Shown here: positions 41,046-49,967 of the stretch, piece by piece
Numbering within the stretch: position 1 is the stretch's first letter
Layout of the letters: each line of letters opens with the position of its first letter
DNA from: IOR16 sp963521065
GTDB taxonomy: Bacteria; Bacillota; Clostridia; Peptostreptococcales; Anaerovoracaceae
DNA length: 64,000 nucleotides
Direction of reading: 5' to 3'
NCBI GenBank assembly: GCA_963521065.1
Contig: CAUQTI010000005.1
Span: 62,001-126,000 of the forward strand
The notes under the pieces: generated by a model
Told to the model about the DNA's origin: nothing
Databases searched by the model: none
What the model saw: the letters and a program-made list of their open reading frames with translations, nothing else
Made by a program: the position numbers and the translations under genes

Positions 41046-42750
41046 AGGCAACAACAACACTGCTGATCCAGATCAAAAGACTTGGGAGGAAGGATTGTTC
41101 CTTGATTAATACGGCGAAAGAAGCGAAACACGGGACAAAAAGAGTGACTACAGTCAAAACAATTACGATTTGCGGCTCGCTTAAAAGCCCATCGGATACC
41201 ATGGAATAAAGATGTGCTGCACCTAAATCTTTTTTTATCATGCACAGAAGAAAAAGGCCGGCACTCTGTGGCGGCAAACCAAGGACGGAGACGGTCAGCG
41301 GTTCGAGACATGCGTAGAGAAAAGAAAATCCATTAAAATAAGAAAGAAAAGAGAGTAATATACTGCCCAGAACAAACATAGCTCCGGCATCCTGGAGAAA
41401 ATGCTTTGTTTTTTGGGCAGTTTTTTTTAATAGATTGGAAATAAGCGGGCGTCGTAATGGAGGAAGGACGAGGAATAATTCAGATGACTTTCCTGGAACC
41501 ACCCTATTTAAGAAGAAACCAATCAGAAAAAAGAAGGAGAGAATGGTGCCGACGTAAATAAAAAGTGAAACAAAGGTCAATTGAGAAGAAATTGCTAAAA
41601 GAATTGCAAACTGAGCCGAACAAGGAATCCCGATGCAAAGGAGCGCGGATGCAATCAGGCGCTCTCTCCTGCTTCCCAAAATACGCGTTGTGACAAGGGC
41701 CATTGTAACACAGCCAAACCCTAATAGAATCGGAATCACAGCCTTTCCGTTCAAACCGAATTTTGAAAAAATGCGATCCAACAAAATAGCGATGCGGCAA
41801 AGGAGTCCGCAGTCTTCTAAAATAGCAAGAAGAAAATAAAAACCGGAAACGAGAGGGAGCAAAAGACCAAACAGATAAATCGGGACCATTGTCAAAAGCC
41901 CATACTCGCCTAAAAAGATACAATAAAAGAAGCTATCTTCTGCAAAAAGAGGGGATAGCAAATTTGTAATCCAATTAGAATAGAGAGTTCCCATGAGAAA
42001 ATTCTCTGTGAATTGTACCACTTCTTGAGCCAAAATTTTACCGAAAATAAAATAGATGACAGATGCAATGAAAACAAAAAATATAAATCCAAAAAAGGGA
42101 TGGATTAAAAGGAGTTCAAAATCAGAAATTCTATTTTTTCGAGAAAAACAATTTTTTAACAGCGCATTGATTTTTTCTCTTCGAATCTGATTTTCTTTCT
42201 CGTAGCGGGAAGGCGCATCGCGAAAAAGGGTTTTTTGTATGTAGGAATCTTTGATAAAAGGTTGTCCGATATAGCCTCCTTCTAAAATCGCATGCTTCAT
42301 TTTTGAAATACCGTTTCCTTTCCGTCCTGATACGGGAAGAATAGGAATTCCAAGCTGTTTCCTTAAAATGGAGAAATCAATAAAAATATTCTTTTTTTCT
42401 ACCTCATCCATCATATTGACAAGGATGAGCATTGGCTTTCCTAAATCGATTAGCTGGGAGGTTAAAAATAAATCACGCGCAAGCTGAGTCCCATCTAATA
42501 CATTTACAATCAAGTCCGACTTTAGTACCGCATTTAATGTAATTCGCTCCTCTTCGTTTTCACAAGACAGGCCGAAAACGCCGGGGGTATCAATCACCCG
42601 CAGGGATGAGAACCAACCTTCTGTTACCTCGACGGTTGTTCCGGGGAAGTTGGATACTTCTGCATACGTTCCCGTTAAATGCTGAAACAATATTGATTTT
42701 CCGACATTTGGGTTTCCTACAAAGGCAATCGTAGGTTGTTTTTTCATCAA
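41008..42750 (-). CDS. feoB: ferrous iron transporter FeoB
   Basis: 580 residues, at the short end for FeoB. The N-terminal G domain shows FVGNPNVGKSILF (G1), TTVEV (G2), DTPGVFG (G3) and NMMDE (G4). The membrane part has two gate repeats, including LEDCGLLCRIAILLDRIF and ILLGFGCVTMALVTTRILGS. FeoB drives ferrous iron uptake across the cytoplasmic membrane. Its start overlaps the stop of feoA (ATGA). The 3' end overlaps the LTA-synthase-like gene by 38 bases, with no terminator between the convergent genes. Confidence 0.93.
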   Translation of the reverse strand: MMKKQPTIAFVGNPNVGKSILFQHLTGTYAEVSNFPGTTVEVTEGWFSSLRVIDTPGVFGLSCENEEERITLNAVLKSDLIVNVLDGTQLARDLFLTSQLIDLGKPMLILVNMMDEVEKKNIFIDFSILRKQLGIPILPVSGRKGNGISKMKHAILEGGYIGQPFIKDSYIQKTLFRDAPSRYEKENQIRREKINALLKNCFSRKNRISDFELLLIHPFFGFIFFVFIASVIYFIFGKILAQEVVQFTENFLMGTLYSNWITNLLSPLFAEDSFFYCIFLGEYGLLTMVPIYLFGLLLPLVSGFYFLLAILEDCGLLCRIAILLDRIFSKFGLNGKAVIPILLGFGCVTMALVTTRILGSRRERLIASALLCIGIPCSAQFAILLAISSQLTFVSLFIYVGTILSFFFLIGFFLNRVVPGKSSELFLVLPPLRRPLISNLLKKTAQKTKHFLQDAGAMFVLGSILLSFLSYFNGFSFLYACLEPLTVSVLGLPPQSAGLFLLCMIKKDLGAAHLYSMVSDGLLSEPQIVIVLTVVTLFVPCFASFAVLIKEQSFLPSLLIWISSVVVAFTAGAILAQILL

Positions 42751-43028
42751 AAGCCTCCTTGTCTAACGTAAGGGGATTTAAAAGGTGCAATTTTTATATT
42801 CTGTGCTAAATGATAACCGACTGCAACCTGTTGGTTTGAAACCAGCAGTATAATCGGGCCATTCCGAATTTTTGAAATACAGCGGATGCAGCTGCCCTCA
42901 GTCATCCCAATCCGAAGCGCAGCATTGCGTACAGCAGCATTGGGAATGGAAAGAATTTGTACCTGTTGATTTTTCCTTATCTGGGAAAGAGGGAAGGAAA
43001 ATCCAAAAGATGTATATTTTTTTCTCAT
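42747..43028 (-). CDS. feoA: FeoA-domain protein
   Basis: 93 residues forming the small SH3-like FeoA domain: FPLSQIRKNQQVQIL, RIGMTEGSCIRCISKI, GPIILLVSNQQVAVGYHLAQ. FeoA assists FeoB, whose gene follows directly with ATGA overlap. AAAGGAGC lies upstream of ATG 43028. The 85 bases to rmuC on the other side carry AT-rich sequence (CTATACTATATG) that could serve as a promoter in both directions; no clear Fur or IdeR/DtxR box was seen. Confidence 0.88.
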   Translation of the reverse strand: MRKKYTSFGFSFPLSQIRKNQQVQILSIPNAAVRNAALRIGMTEGSCIRCISKIRNGPIILLVSNQQVAVGYHLAQNIKIAPFKSPYVRQGGF

Positions 43029-43113
43029 GTTAGCTGCTCCTTTATGCTATACTATATGTAAGGAATTGAACGGATATGCGGTTGGCTAGCTGAGAGAATA
43101 TGCGGGAGGAAGA

Positions 43114-44400
43114 ATGGAAATACTTTTTATAATCGGGGCCTTTTTAATCTTTGGAATTGTAGCAGTTGCTTTGTTTGGCGTAAAACAGGAAATAAGAAGT
43201 ACAAGACAGGAAACCTTGCAGTACATTCAGAGCAGTTTTCAAGGACTGGGAGAGCTACTGAACATTACGCAGCGTCAGACCGCAGAATCACAGGATAAAC
43301 GTCTCGCAGAACTGACCGAGCAGCTCTCTGCGCGTGTAGATACCTTGCAGAACACCGTAAACGTAATGCTGGGACAGCTGGATACCCGCCTCAAGGACCA
43401 TTCGATGCAAAACGAACAAAAACTGGAAAATATAAGAAGCACGGTAGGAAACAGCTTAGCGGCCTTACAGGAGGACAATGGAAGGCGATTGGAGCAGATG
43501 CGGCAGACTGTAGATGAAAAACTTCAAAAAACTTTGGAGGACCGGATTGGGCAATCGTTTCAGCTTGTCAGCAATCGATTAGAGCAGGTCTATCGAGGTC
43601 TAGGTGAAATGCAGGCACTTGCATCTGGGGTTGGAGACTTAAAAAAGGTACTTTCCAATGTAAAGACAAGAGGAATTTTAGGGGAGATACAGTTAGGTGC
43701 TATATTGGAACAAATTTTATCGCCGGAGCAATACGAAGAAAATATTGTAACAAAGAAAGGCGGAACGGAACGCGTTGAATTTGCAATCAAGCTTCCAGGA
43801 GAAGACGAGGCAGCAGTATACCTTCCCATTGATGCGAAATTTCCTGCGGACGCCTATTCCAGATTGATGCAGGCATACGATAATAATAATCGAATTGAAG
43901 TGGAAGCTGCGGGTGCAAATTTGGAACGAACAATTAAAACCTTTGCAAAGAGCATTCGAGATAAATACATAGAACCGCCTCAGACAACCGATTTTGCAAT
44001 TATGTTTCTTCCATTTGAAGGATTATATGCCGAGGTGGTACGAAGAGGCATGATTGAAACACTGCAAAGGGAGTACAAGGTAAACATTGCGGGTCCGACA
44101 ACGATGGGGGCCTTGCTTAACAGCCTGCAAATGGGTTTTCGAACATTAGCCATTCAGAAGCATTCCAGTGATGTTTGGAATGTCTTAGGAGCGGTGAAAA
44201 CGGAATTCGACAAATTCGGAGATGTTCTGGCGGCAACACAGCAGCGTATTACGCAGGCGAATGCAGAGCTGGATAAATTGGTAGGAACAAGGACACGCAA
44301 AATTCAAAGCAAGCTGCGCAATGTAACGAGCCTGCCGGAGGATAGCAGCCGTTTACTGCTGGATATGGATACGACAGAGATGGGAGAAAATGAAAGATGA
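43114..44400 (+). CDS. rmuC: RmuC-like DNA recombination protein
   Basis: 428 residues. An N-terminal membrane helix (FIIGAFLIFGIVAVALFG) is followed by a long coiled coil to about residue 165 and the RmuC core: RGILGEIQLGAILEQILSPE, LPIDAKFPADAY and FLPFEGLYAEV. RmuC belongs to a nuclease-fold family limiting inversions between short repeats. GGGAGGA precedes ATG 43114. Its stop overlaps the next gene (ATGA), starting a five-gene run. Confidence 0.9.
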   Translation: MEILFIIGAFLIFGIVAVALFGVKQEIRSTRQETLQYIQSSFQGLGELLNITQRQTAESQDKRLAELTEQLSARVDTLQNTVNVMLGQLDTRLKDHSMQNEQKLENIRSTVGNSLAALQEDNGRRLEQMRQTVDEKLQKTLEDRIGQSFQLVSNRLEQVYRGLGEMQALASGVGDLKKVLSNVKTRGILGEIQLGAILEQILSPEQYEENIVTKKGGTERVEFAIKLPGEDEAAVYLPIDAKFPADAYSRLMQAYDNNNRIEVEAAGANLERTIKTFAKSIRDKYIEPPQTTDFAIMFLPFEGLYAEVVRRGMIETLQREYKVNIAGPTTMGALLNSLQMGFRTLAIQKHSSDVWNVLGAVKTEFDKFGDVLAATQQRITQANAELDKLVGTRTRKIQSKLRNVTSLPEDSSRLLLDMDTTEMGENER

Positions 44401-45101
44401 GTATATTTGTAATCGCTGATTTACATTTATCTTTGTCGGTGGATAAACCAATGGATATTTATGGCGGACAATGGATAAATCATGTGGAACGTGTCCGCGA
44501 CAACTGGCTAAAATTCATAAAAGAGGAAGACACCGTGATTATTCCCGGGGATATTTCCTGGGGACTGCGCCTTTCAGAAGCGATGGAAGATTTAAAATGG
44601 ATTGCTGAATTGCCAGGCGAGAAGGTTTTATTTAAAGGGAATCACGACTTATGGTGGAATTCGATTGGAAAACTAAATAAGCTGTTTTCCAATTTGACGT
44701 TTATACAGAACACTTTTTTTGAAACAAAGAGTTATAAGATATGTGGCTCCAGAGGTTGGACCTGTCCGGGAGAATCTGGATTTACGCCGCAGGATCAAAA
44801 AATTTACCAGCGGGAGCTTGGGCGTTTGCGCCTTTCTTTAGAGTCTGCTGCGAAAAGCGGGGAAAGCAACAAGGAGATAATCGGCGTACTGCATTTTCCG
44901 CCGACGAATGAAAAATTAGAATCGTCTGGTTTTACCGCACTTTTTGAAGAGTTTGGTGTAAAAAAGGTTGTTTACGGACATTTGCATGGAAAAGATGCCT
45001 ATAAAAACGGGTTGCAGGGAATCAGAAAAGGGATTGAATATCGACTGACTTCTTGCGATAAGCTGAAATGCCTTCCCTTTGAACTGGAAGAAGAGAGCTG
45101 A
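44397..45101 (+). CDS. calcineurin-like metallophosphoesterase
   Basis: 234 residues with the metallophosphoesterase motifs: IADLHLS, PGDISWG, KGNHDLWW, then VLHFPPTNE and VYGHLHGKD. Substrate unknown; cytoplasmic. It overlaps rmuC by 4 bases and is followed after 50 bases by deoB. Confidence 0.88.
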   Translation: MSIFVIADLHLSLSVDKPMDIYGGQWINHVERVRDNWLKFIKEEDTVIIPGDISWGLRLSEAMEDLKWIAELPGEKVLFKGNHDLWWNSIGKLNKLFSNLTFIQNTFFETKSYKICGSRGWTCPGESGFTPQDQKIYQRELGRLRLSLESAAKSGESNKEIIGVLHFPPTNEKLESSGFTALFEEFGVKKVVYGHLHGKDAYKNGLQGIRKGIEYRLTSCDKLKCLPFELEEES

Positions 45102-45151
45102 AAGCGTATGGGAGCGGCGTCGAAAATCGAATCGGAGAAAGAAGGGGTACA

Positions 45152-46318
45152 ATGAAACGGATAACATTGATTGTGATGGACAGTCTGGGAGTTGGAGAAT
45201 TACCGGATGCAGCGGAATATGGAGACAAGGGAGCAAACACACTGGGGCACATTTCCGAAAAAATGAAAGAATTTCAGGTTCCAAATTTACGGGCGCTTGG
45301 GCTTGGTGAAATTGATGGAATTTCCTCCGTGGAAAAAGTTGACGCGCCGATTGGCGCCTTTGGACGTTTGGCAGAAAAATCAAGAGGCAAAGACACGATT
45401 ACAGGACATTGGGAAATTGCCGGCTTGTTTACTGAGATTCCCTTCAAAACATTTCCAAAATTTCCGGATGAATTTATGAAACAGTATGAGGAAACAATTG
45501 GACGCGGTACATTAGGAAATTATGCGGCATCCGGAACTGAAATTATCAAAGAATTAGGAGAAGAGCATAAGAAAACAGGCAAGCCCATTGTATATACTTC
45601 GGCAGACAGCGTGTTTCAAATTGCGGTAAACACTGAGGTGATACCGTTAGAAGAATTGTATCGATACTGCGAAATTGCAAGAGAGATGCTGGTTGGAGAG
45701 CTTCAGGTAGGACGTGTGATTGCACGCCCATTTATAGAAGAGAATGGGATGTATAAAAGGACGACTGACCGAAAGGATTATGCGGTTTCGCCGACCGGAA
45801 AAACCATGTTGGATTCTGTAAAGGATGCCGGAAAAACGGTTTATGCGATTGGTAAAATCAGCGATATATTTAACCATCAAGGTGTGAGCATCTCAGTGCA
45901 CACTACGGGGAATATGGATGGTGTGGATGAGACAGTCAAAGCATTGAAGCAGAAATTCACAGGACTTTTATTTACGAACCTTGTAGATTTTGACTCCCTG
46001 TATGGACATAGAAGAGACCCGCAGGGGTATGGAAAAGCGATTGAGGCTTTTGATCGCCGTCTTCCTGAAATTATGGATGCGATGGGAGAAGAGGATATTT
46101 TAATGCTTTGTGCCGATCATGGAAACGATCCGGTGCACAGCGGCTGGGACCATACCAGAGAGTATGTGCCGGTGCTTATTTATGGAAAGCCGGTGAAAGC
46201 AGGTGTCAATTTAGGAACAAGAAAATCGTTTGCAGATATCGGGGCGACGATTTCGGAGTATTTGGGAGTTGAGCCGACAGAGATTGGAACGAGTTTTTGG
46301 AATGAGATTAAGGCTTGA
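45152..46318 (+). CDS. deoB: phosphopentomutase
   Basis: 388 residues with the alkaline-phosphatase-like mutase pattern: ITLIVMDSLGVGELPDA at the start (metal ligand Asp), GANTLGHI (phosphorylated threonine), GKDTITGHWE, and LCADHGNDPVHSGWDHTREY near the end (metal ligands). It interconverts (deoxy)ribose-1- and 5-phosphate. GAAAGAAGGGG lies upstream. The next gene, 9 bases downstream, is the nucleoside phosphorylase producing its substrate. Confidence 0.95.
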   Translation: MKRITLIVMDSLGVGELPDAAEYGDKGANTLGHISEKMKEFQVPNLRALGLGEIDGISSVEKVDAPIGAFGRLAEKSRGKDTITGHWEIAGLFTEIPFKTFPKFPDEFMKQYEETIGRGTLGNYAASGTEIIKELGEEHKKTGKPIVYTSADSVFQIAVNTEVIPLEELYRYCEIAREMLVGELQVGRVIARPFIEENGMYKRTTDRKDYAVSPTGKTMLDSVKDAGKTVYAIGKISDIFNHQGVSISVHTTGNMDGVDETVKALKQKFTGLLFTNLVDFDSLYGHRRDPQGYGKAIEAFDRRLPEIMDAMGEEDILMLCADHGNDPVHSGWDHTREYVPVLIYGKPVKAGVNLGTRKSFADIGATISEYLGVEPTEIGTSFWNEIKA

Positions 46319-46327
46319 GGAATGCAT

Positions 46328-47629
46328 ATGAATATGAATGATATTATCTTAAAAAAAAGAGACGGAGAGAGCTTGACCAGGACGGAAATTGAGTTTTTTA
46401 TCGACGGTTATACAAAGGGGCTGATTCCGGATTATCAGGCTTCTGCACTTTTAATGGCTGTCTTTTTTCGAAAGATGACGGATGAAGAAACCGTTTACCT
46501 TACAGAGGCAATGAAGCATTCGGGTGATATTATCGACTTGACGGCGATAAATGGTATTAAGGTAGATAAACACAGTACCGGCGGCGTCGGGGATAAAACA
46601 ACGCTGATTGTAGCTCCAATTGCGGCTGTCTGCGGTGTACCGGTTGCTAAAATGTCAGGAAGAGGATTGGGATTTACCGGGGGAACGATTGATAAATTAG
46701 AATCAATTTCCGGCTTGCAAACAGCCCTTGAACCAGAGTTGTTTGTGAAACAGGTAAATGAGATTGGCTTGTCTGTGATTGGGCAGACTGCACACATTGC
46801 CGCAGCGGATAAAAAACTATATGCACTTCGTGACGTGACGGCTACAGTAGAAAATATTTCTTTGATTACATCAAGTATCATGAGTAAAAAACTGGCCGCC
46901 GGGAGCGATGCAATTGTTTTAGATGTAAAGTGTGGAAAAGGTGCCTTTATGGAAACACTGGAGGATGCGGAACGCTTGGCACGTCTGATGGTTCATATAG
47001 GGAAAGCTGCGGGAAAGAAAACGATTGCGATTATTACAGATATGAATCAGCCGCTTGGAAATGCAGTCGGAAACAGTCTCGAAGTACAAGAAGCAGTTGC
47101 GGTTTTAAAAGGAGAAGGGCCAACAGACATTAAAGAAATTTCTTTGCAGCTGGCTTCTTATATGATTTTCGCTGGTGAGAAGGCAAAATCGCCTGAGGAA
47201 GGCTATGTCATGGCCAAATCTGCGCTGGAGAGCGGTGCGGCATATAAAAAATTCTTGGAATTTATAAGATGGCAGAGTGGTATCGTTTCTGAAGCAGGAG
47301 AGCTTTCTTTTCCAAAAGCAGCTTATGAAAAAGACCTGTTTTCAGAAGAGGAAGGGTATATTTGTGAAGTAGAAGCGAGGAGAATCGGAATCGCCTCTCA
47401 GCACACTGGGGCTGGAAGAGAAACAAAAGAGGATGTGATTTCCCTTTCGGCTGGTATCCTTCTTCATAAAAAAGTCGGAGATTTTGTAAAAAAAGGTGAT
47501 TGCCTGGCAACCGTTTATAGTGACGAAGAATATAAAGCGGAAAAAGCATTGAACGAGACTGCCAAGGCGTTTTCTTTCAGTGAAAAAGCACCGGATAAAA
47601 TCCCATTATTAAAAAAAATCATTGAATGA
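46328..47629 (+). CDS. pdp: pyrimidine-nucleoside phosphorylase
   Basis: About 433 residues. The opening DIILKKRDGESLTRTEIEFF, the phosphate-binding KHSTGGVGDKTTLIVAP, KMSGRGLGFTGGTIDKLES and KKLAAGSDAIVLDVKCGKGAF define the thymidine/pyrimidine phosphorylase family. The Firmicutes type with broad uridine and thymidine use is likely, hence the symbol. ATG 46328 is preferred because GAGG lies 7 bases before it, while ATG 46322 is too near. It releases (deoxy)ribose-1-phosphate for deoB. Confidence 0.92.
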   Translation: MNMNDIILKKRDGESLTRTEIEFFIDGYTKGLIPDYQASALLMAVFFRKMTDEETVYLTEAMKHSGDIIDLTAINGIKVDKHSTGGVGDKTTLIVAPIAAVCGVPVAKMSGRGLGFTGGTIDKLESISGLQTALEPELFVKQVNEIGLSVIGQTAHIAAADKKLYALRDVTATVENISLITSSIMSKKLAAGSDAIVLDVKCGKGAFMETLEDAERLARLMVHIGKAAGKKTIAIITDMNQPLGNAVGNSLEVQEAVAVLKGEGPTDIKEISLQLASYMIFAGEKAKSPEEGYVMAKSALESGAAYKKFLEFIRWQSGIVSEAGELSFPKAAYEKDLFSEEEGYICEVEARRIGIASQHTGAGRETKEDVISLSAGILLHKKVGDFVKKGDCLATVYSDEEYKAEKALNETAKAFSFSEKAPDKIPLLKKIIE

Positions 47630-47647
47630 GATGTGAAGGAAAGGATA

Positions 47648-48403
47648 ATGTCATCTATGGAAAAAGTGACGGCCATTGAAAAAACACTTCTTATATTAAA
47701 CCAATTTACACAAAATCCCTATTCTTACACGGCGAAGGAGCTGAGTGAGCAGCTGGGATTCAGTAAGCCTACAGTGCACCGTATCTTAAATGTGTTAGAA
47801 GAATTTCGATACATCCGGCGCACTTATGACGGGCAGTATACCATTGGATATAAAGCGTACCAGGTCGGCATGATTTATGCAAATCATACCGACATTTTCT
47901 TAGAAATAAGAAGAGTCATTGACGAGGCTGCGAAACGAACAGGAGAGCAGGTGGGATATGCTGTGCTGGAAGGAACCGATGTGGTAAGTGTCTACGAATC
48001 GCAGACGCAGGATTCCAGGATTCGTTACATTGCAGGTGCCGTTTATCCAATCAATGCAGGCTGCTATGGAAAAGTATTAATGGCGTTTTCTCACCCCATT
48101 GATGAACTTTCCAAGATTGTCTTGAATTTAGAATTAAAGAAGGTATCTCCTGGGGCAATTTTAGATAATAAAGAGCTATTGGAAGAATATAAACGAATCA
48201 TTAAGAAAGGATATGCAGACAGCATCGACGAATATTTAGATGGCACCGTGGGCCTTGGTGTCCCTGTTTTTCGCCGCGACGGAAGTTTGCACGGCTGTAT
48301 TTCACTTGGAGCGATTACATCAAAACACTTTGATTTAAATAAGGAAAAATATATCAGTGATTTATTAGATGCAGCCCAAAGTATCAGCTTGATACTCCTT
48401 TAA
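47648..48403 (+). CDS. IclR-family regulator
   Basis: About 251 residues from ATG 47648, preceded by GGAAAGG; a GTG at 47633 is less likely. Winged HTH near residues 10-65 (YTAKELSEQLGFSKPTVHRI), then the ligand-binding IclR domain with GEQVGYAVLEGTDVVSVYES, YPINAGCYGKVLMAF and VPVFRRDGSLHGCISLGA. It sits between the nucleoside genes and the D-aminoacylase/transporter set. The strong promoter downstream of it (48444-48472), followed by dyad sequences, suggests it controls the latter genes; its effector may be an acyl amino acid. Confidence 0.88.
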   Translation: MSSMEKVTAIEKTLLILNQFTQNPYSYTAKELSEQLGFSKPTVHRILNVLEEFRYIRRTYDGQYTIGYKAYQVGMIYANHTDIFLEIRRVIDEAAKRTGEQVGYAVLEGTDVVSVYESQTQDSRIRYIAGAVYPINAGCYGKVLMAFSHPIDELSKIVLNLELKKVSPGAILDNKELLEEYKRIIKKGYADSIDEYLDGTVGLGVPVFRRDGSLHGCISLGAITSKHFDLNKEKYISDLLDAAQSISLILL

Positions 48404-48443
48404 TACAAAAGTATAAAAAGTCTGACAAATCAGTCTTATTCTA

Positions 48444-48547
48444 TTGACGCTAAGTGACGCGAATGGTATACTACATAAAAGTCCATAATATTGACCTTAT
48501 TCCACATGGTGGACTTTTGGCCTTGCAATTGGTCAAAAAATTGCAAG
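48444..48547 (+). promoter_or_regulatory. promoter and hairpin leader of the D-aminoacylase gene
   Basis: TTGACG (48444-48449), 17 bases, TATACT (48467-48472). The transcript would begin close to AAAAGTCCA (48477-48485), which pairs with TGGACTTTT (48510-48518). A second perfect 9-bp stem follows, CTTGCAATT (48522-48530) / AATTGCAAG (48539-48547). TTGACC (48491-48496) in the first loop can pair instead with GGTCAA (48531-48536) in the second loop. The dyads may be IclR sites or an RNA switch. Confidence 0.6.
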
Positions 48548-48579
48548 AAAAAGTAAATTGGACAGGAAAGGGGGATATC

Positions 48580-49938
48580 ATGTTAGACATACTCATTCAA
48601 TCTGCACAGTACCCGGATTATGAGAAAGGCGAAATGGTCACTGGCGACATAGGTATCAAAGACGGAAAAATTTTAAAGGTTGGCCGAATCACGGAATCTG
48701 CGCAAAAAGTAATTTCTGCAGACGGCAAAATTGTTTCTCCCGGTTTTATTGACATCCATATGCATGAAGAAGATTTTATCCATGAAGGAGAGAAGTATAT
48801 CATTTCAGAAATGATGTTGAAAATGGGAGTAACAACCTGTTTGGGCGGCAATTGCGGATTGCAGCATCAAAGTGTAAAAAAATTCTGCCAAACAATTTCC
48901 CAATTGGGCGGTGCTCCTGTGAATTACATGCTGCTGGCCGGTTATAACAGCATGCGCACGCAATTTGGAATCGGACGCTACGACAGTACCCCGCAGCAAG
49001 TAATAAAGGAAATTGCCGAGAAATTAAAACAAGAAATTGAAGACGGTGCATTCGGAATTTCTTTTGGATTGGAATATGACCCTGCAATTACCTTTGACGA
49101 AGTCATTGCAGCATTAAATGCGCAAACACATGACGATATCTTTGTCTCGATGCATTACAGGGAAGATTCGGCGGGCTCTCCGGATGCGATTAAAGAGATG
49201 ATTGAGATTGCACGGGTATCAAAGAAGCGATTTCAAATTTCACATTTGAGCAGCTGTTCTGCAATGGGACAGATGAAGGATGCATTAAAAGAAATAAATG
49301 ATGCAATTTCCGAGAATCCAAAGCTCAATTATGACACTTATCCGTACAACGCTTTTTCTACGCATATTGGTTCTGCTGTTTTTGACGACGGATGCTTTGA
49401 ACGCTGGAATAAGGGATATGAAAACATCCTACTAACAGATGAACCTTATAAAAATCGCTTCTGCGATAAGGAACTTTTTGAAAAAGCAAGAAAAGAGTAC
49501 CCAGAAATGCTGGCGGTTGCTTTTGTCATGAATGAAGAGGAGATTGCCGAAGCCATAGCGAACCCGAATGGGATGGTTGCAAGCGATGGAATCATCAATA
49601 ACGGAAATGGGCATCCGAGGGCCGCCGGGACTTTTCCTAGAGTGCTTGGGAAATATGTAAGAGAAACACAATGTGTCTCTATGGTTGATGCCCTACGGAA
49701 AATGACGCTGGAGCCGGCACAACGTTTGCAGTTAAGTGGGAAAGGACAAATAAAAGAGGGCTTTGATGCAGACCTCACTATATTTAATCCAGATACAATC
49801 ATGGACGGAGCTACTTTTGAGGATATTTCGGTTGCGCCAATCGGAATTGACTTTGTACTTTTAAAAGGGAGTATAGCATTAGAGGGCGGTAAGATTATCA
49901 ACAATCGACTTGGTCAGTTTATTTCTTCAGAATTCTAA
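48580..49938 (+). CDS. N-acyl-D-amino-acid deacylase (D-aminoacylase)
   Basis: About 452 residues from ATG 48580 (MLDILIQSAQYPD), which has AAAGGGGG 5-7 bases upstream; codons before it belong to the leader. The amidohydrolase fold shows SPGFIDIHMHEED (HxH metal site), LGGNCGLQ, SHLSSCSAMG, SDGIINNGNGHPRAAGTFPR and the typical ending GFDADLTIFNPDT. These match D-aminoacylases that free D-amino acids from N-acyl forms. It heads a set with a transporter and an M20 amidohydrolase, consistent with catabolism of acylated or peptide-bound amino acids, perhaps from cell-wall material. Confidence 0.88.
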   Translation: MLDILIQSAQYPDYEKGEMVTGDIGIKDGKILKVGRITESAQKVISADGKIVSPGFIDIHMHEEDFIHEGEKYIISEMMLKMGVTTCLGGNCGLQHQSVKKFCQTISQLGGAPVNYMLLAGYNSMRTQFGIGRYDSTPQQVIKEIAEKLKQEIEDGAFGISFGLEYDPAITFDEVIAALNAQTHDDIFVSMHYREDSAGSPDAIKEMIEIARVSKKRFQISHLSSCSAMGQMKDALKEINDAISENPKLNYDTYPYNAFSTHIGSAVFDDGCFERWNKGYENILLTDEPYKNRFCDKELFEKARKEYPEMLAVAFVMNEEEIAEAIANPNGMVASDGIINNGNGHPRAAGTFPRVLGKYVRETQCVSMVDALRKMTLEPAQRLQLSGKGQIKEGFDADLTIFNPDTIMDGATFEDISVAPIGIDFVLLKGSIALEGGKIINNRLGQFISSEF

Positions 49939-49967
49939 TAATTTAAACTTAATGAGGAGGGCTTTCA

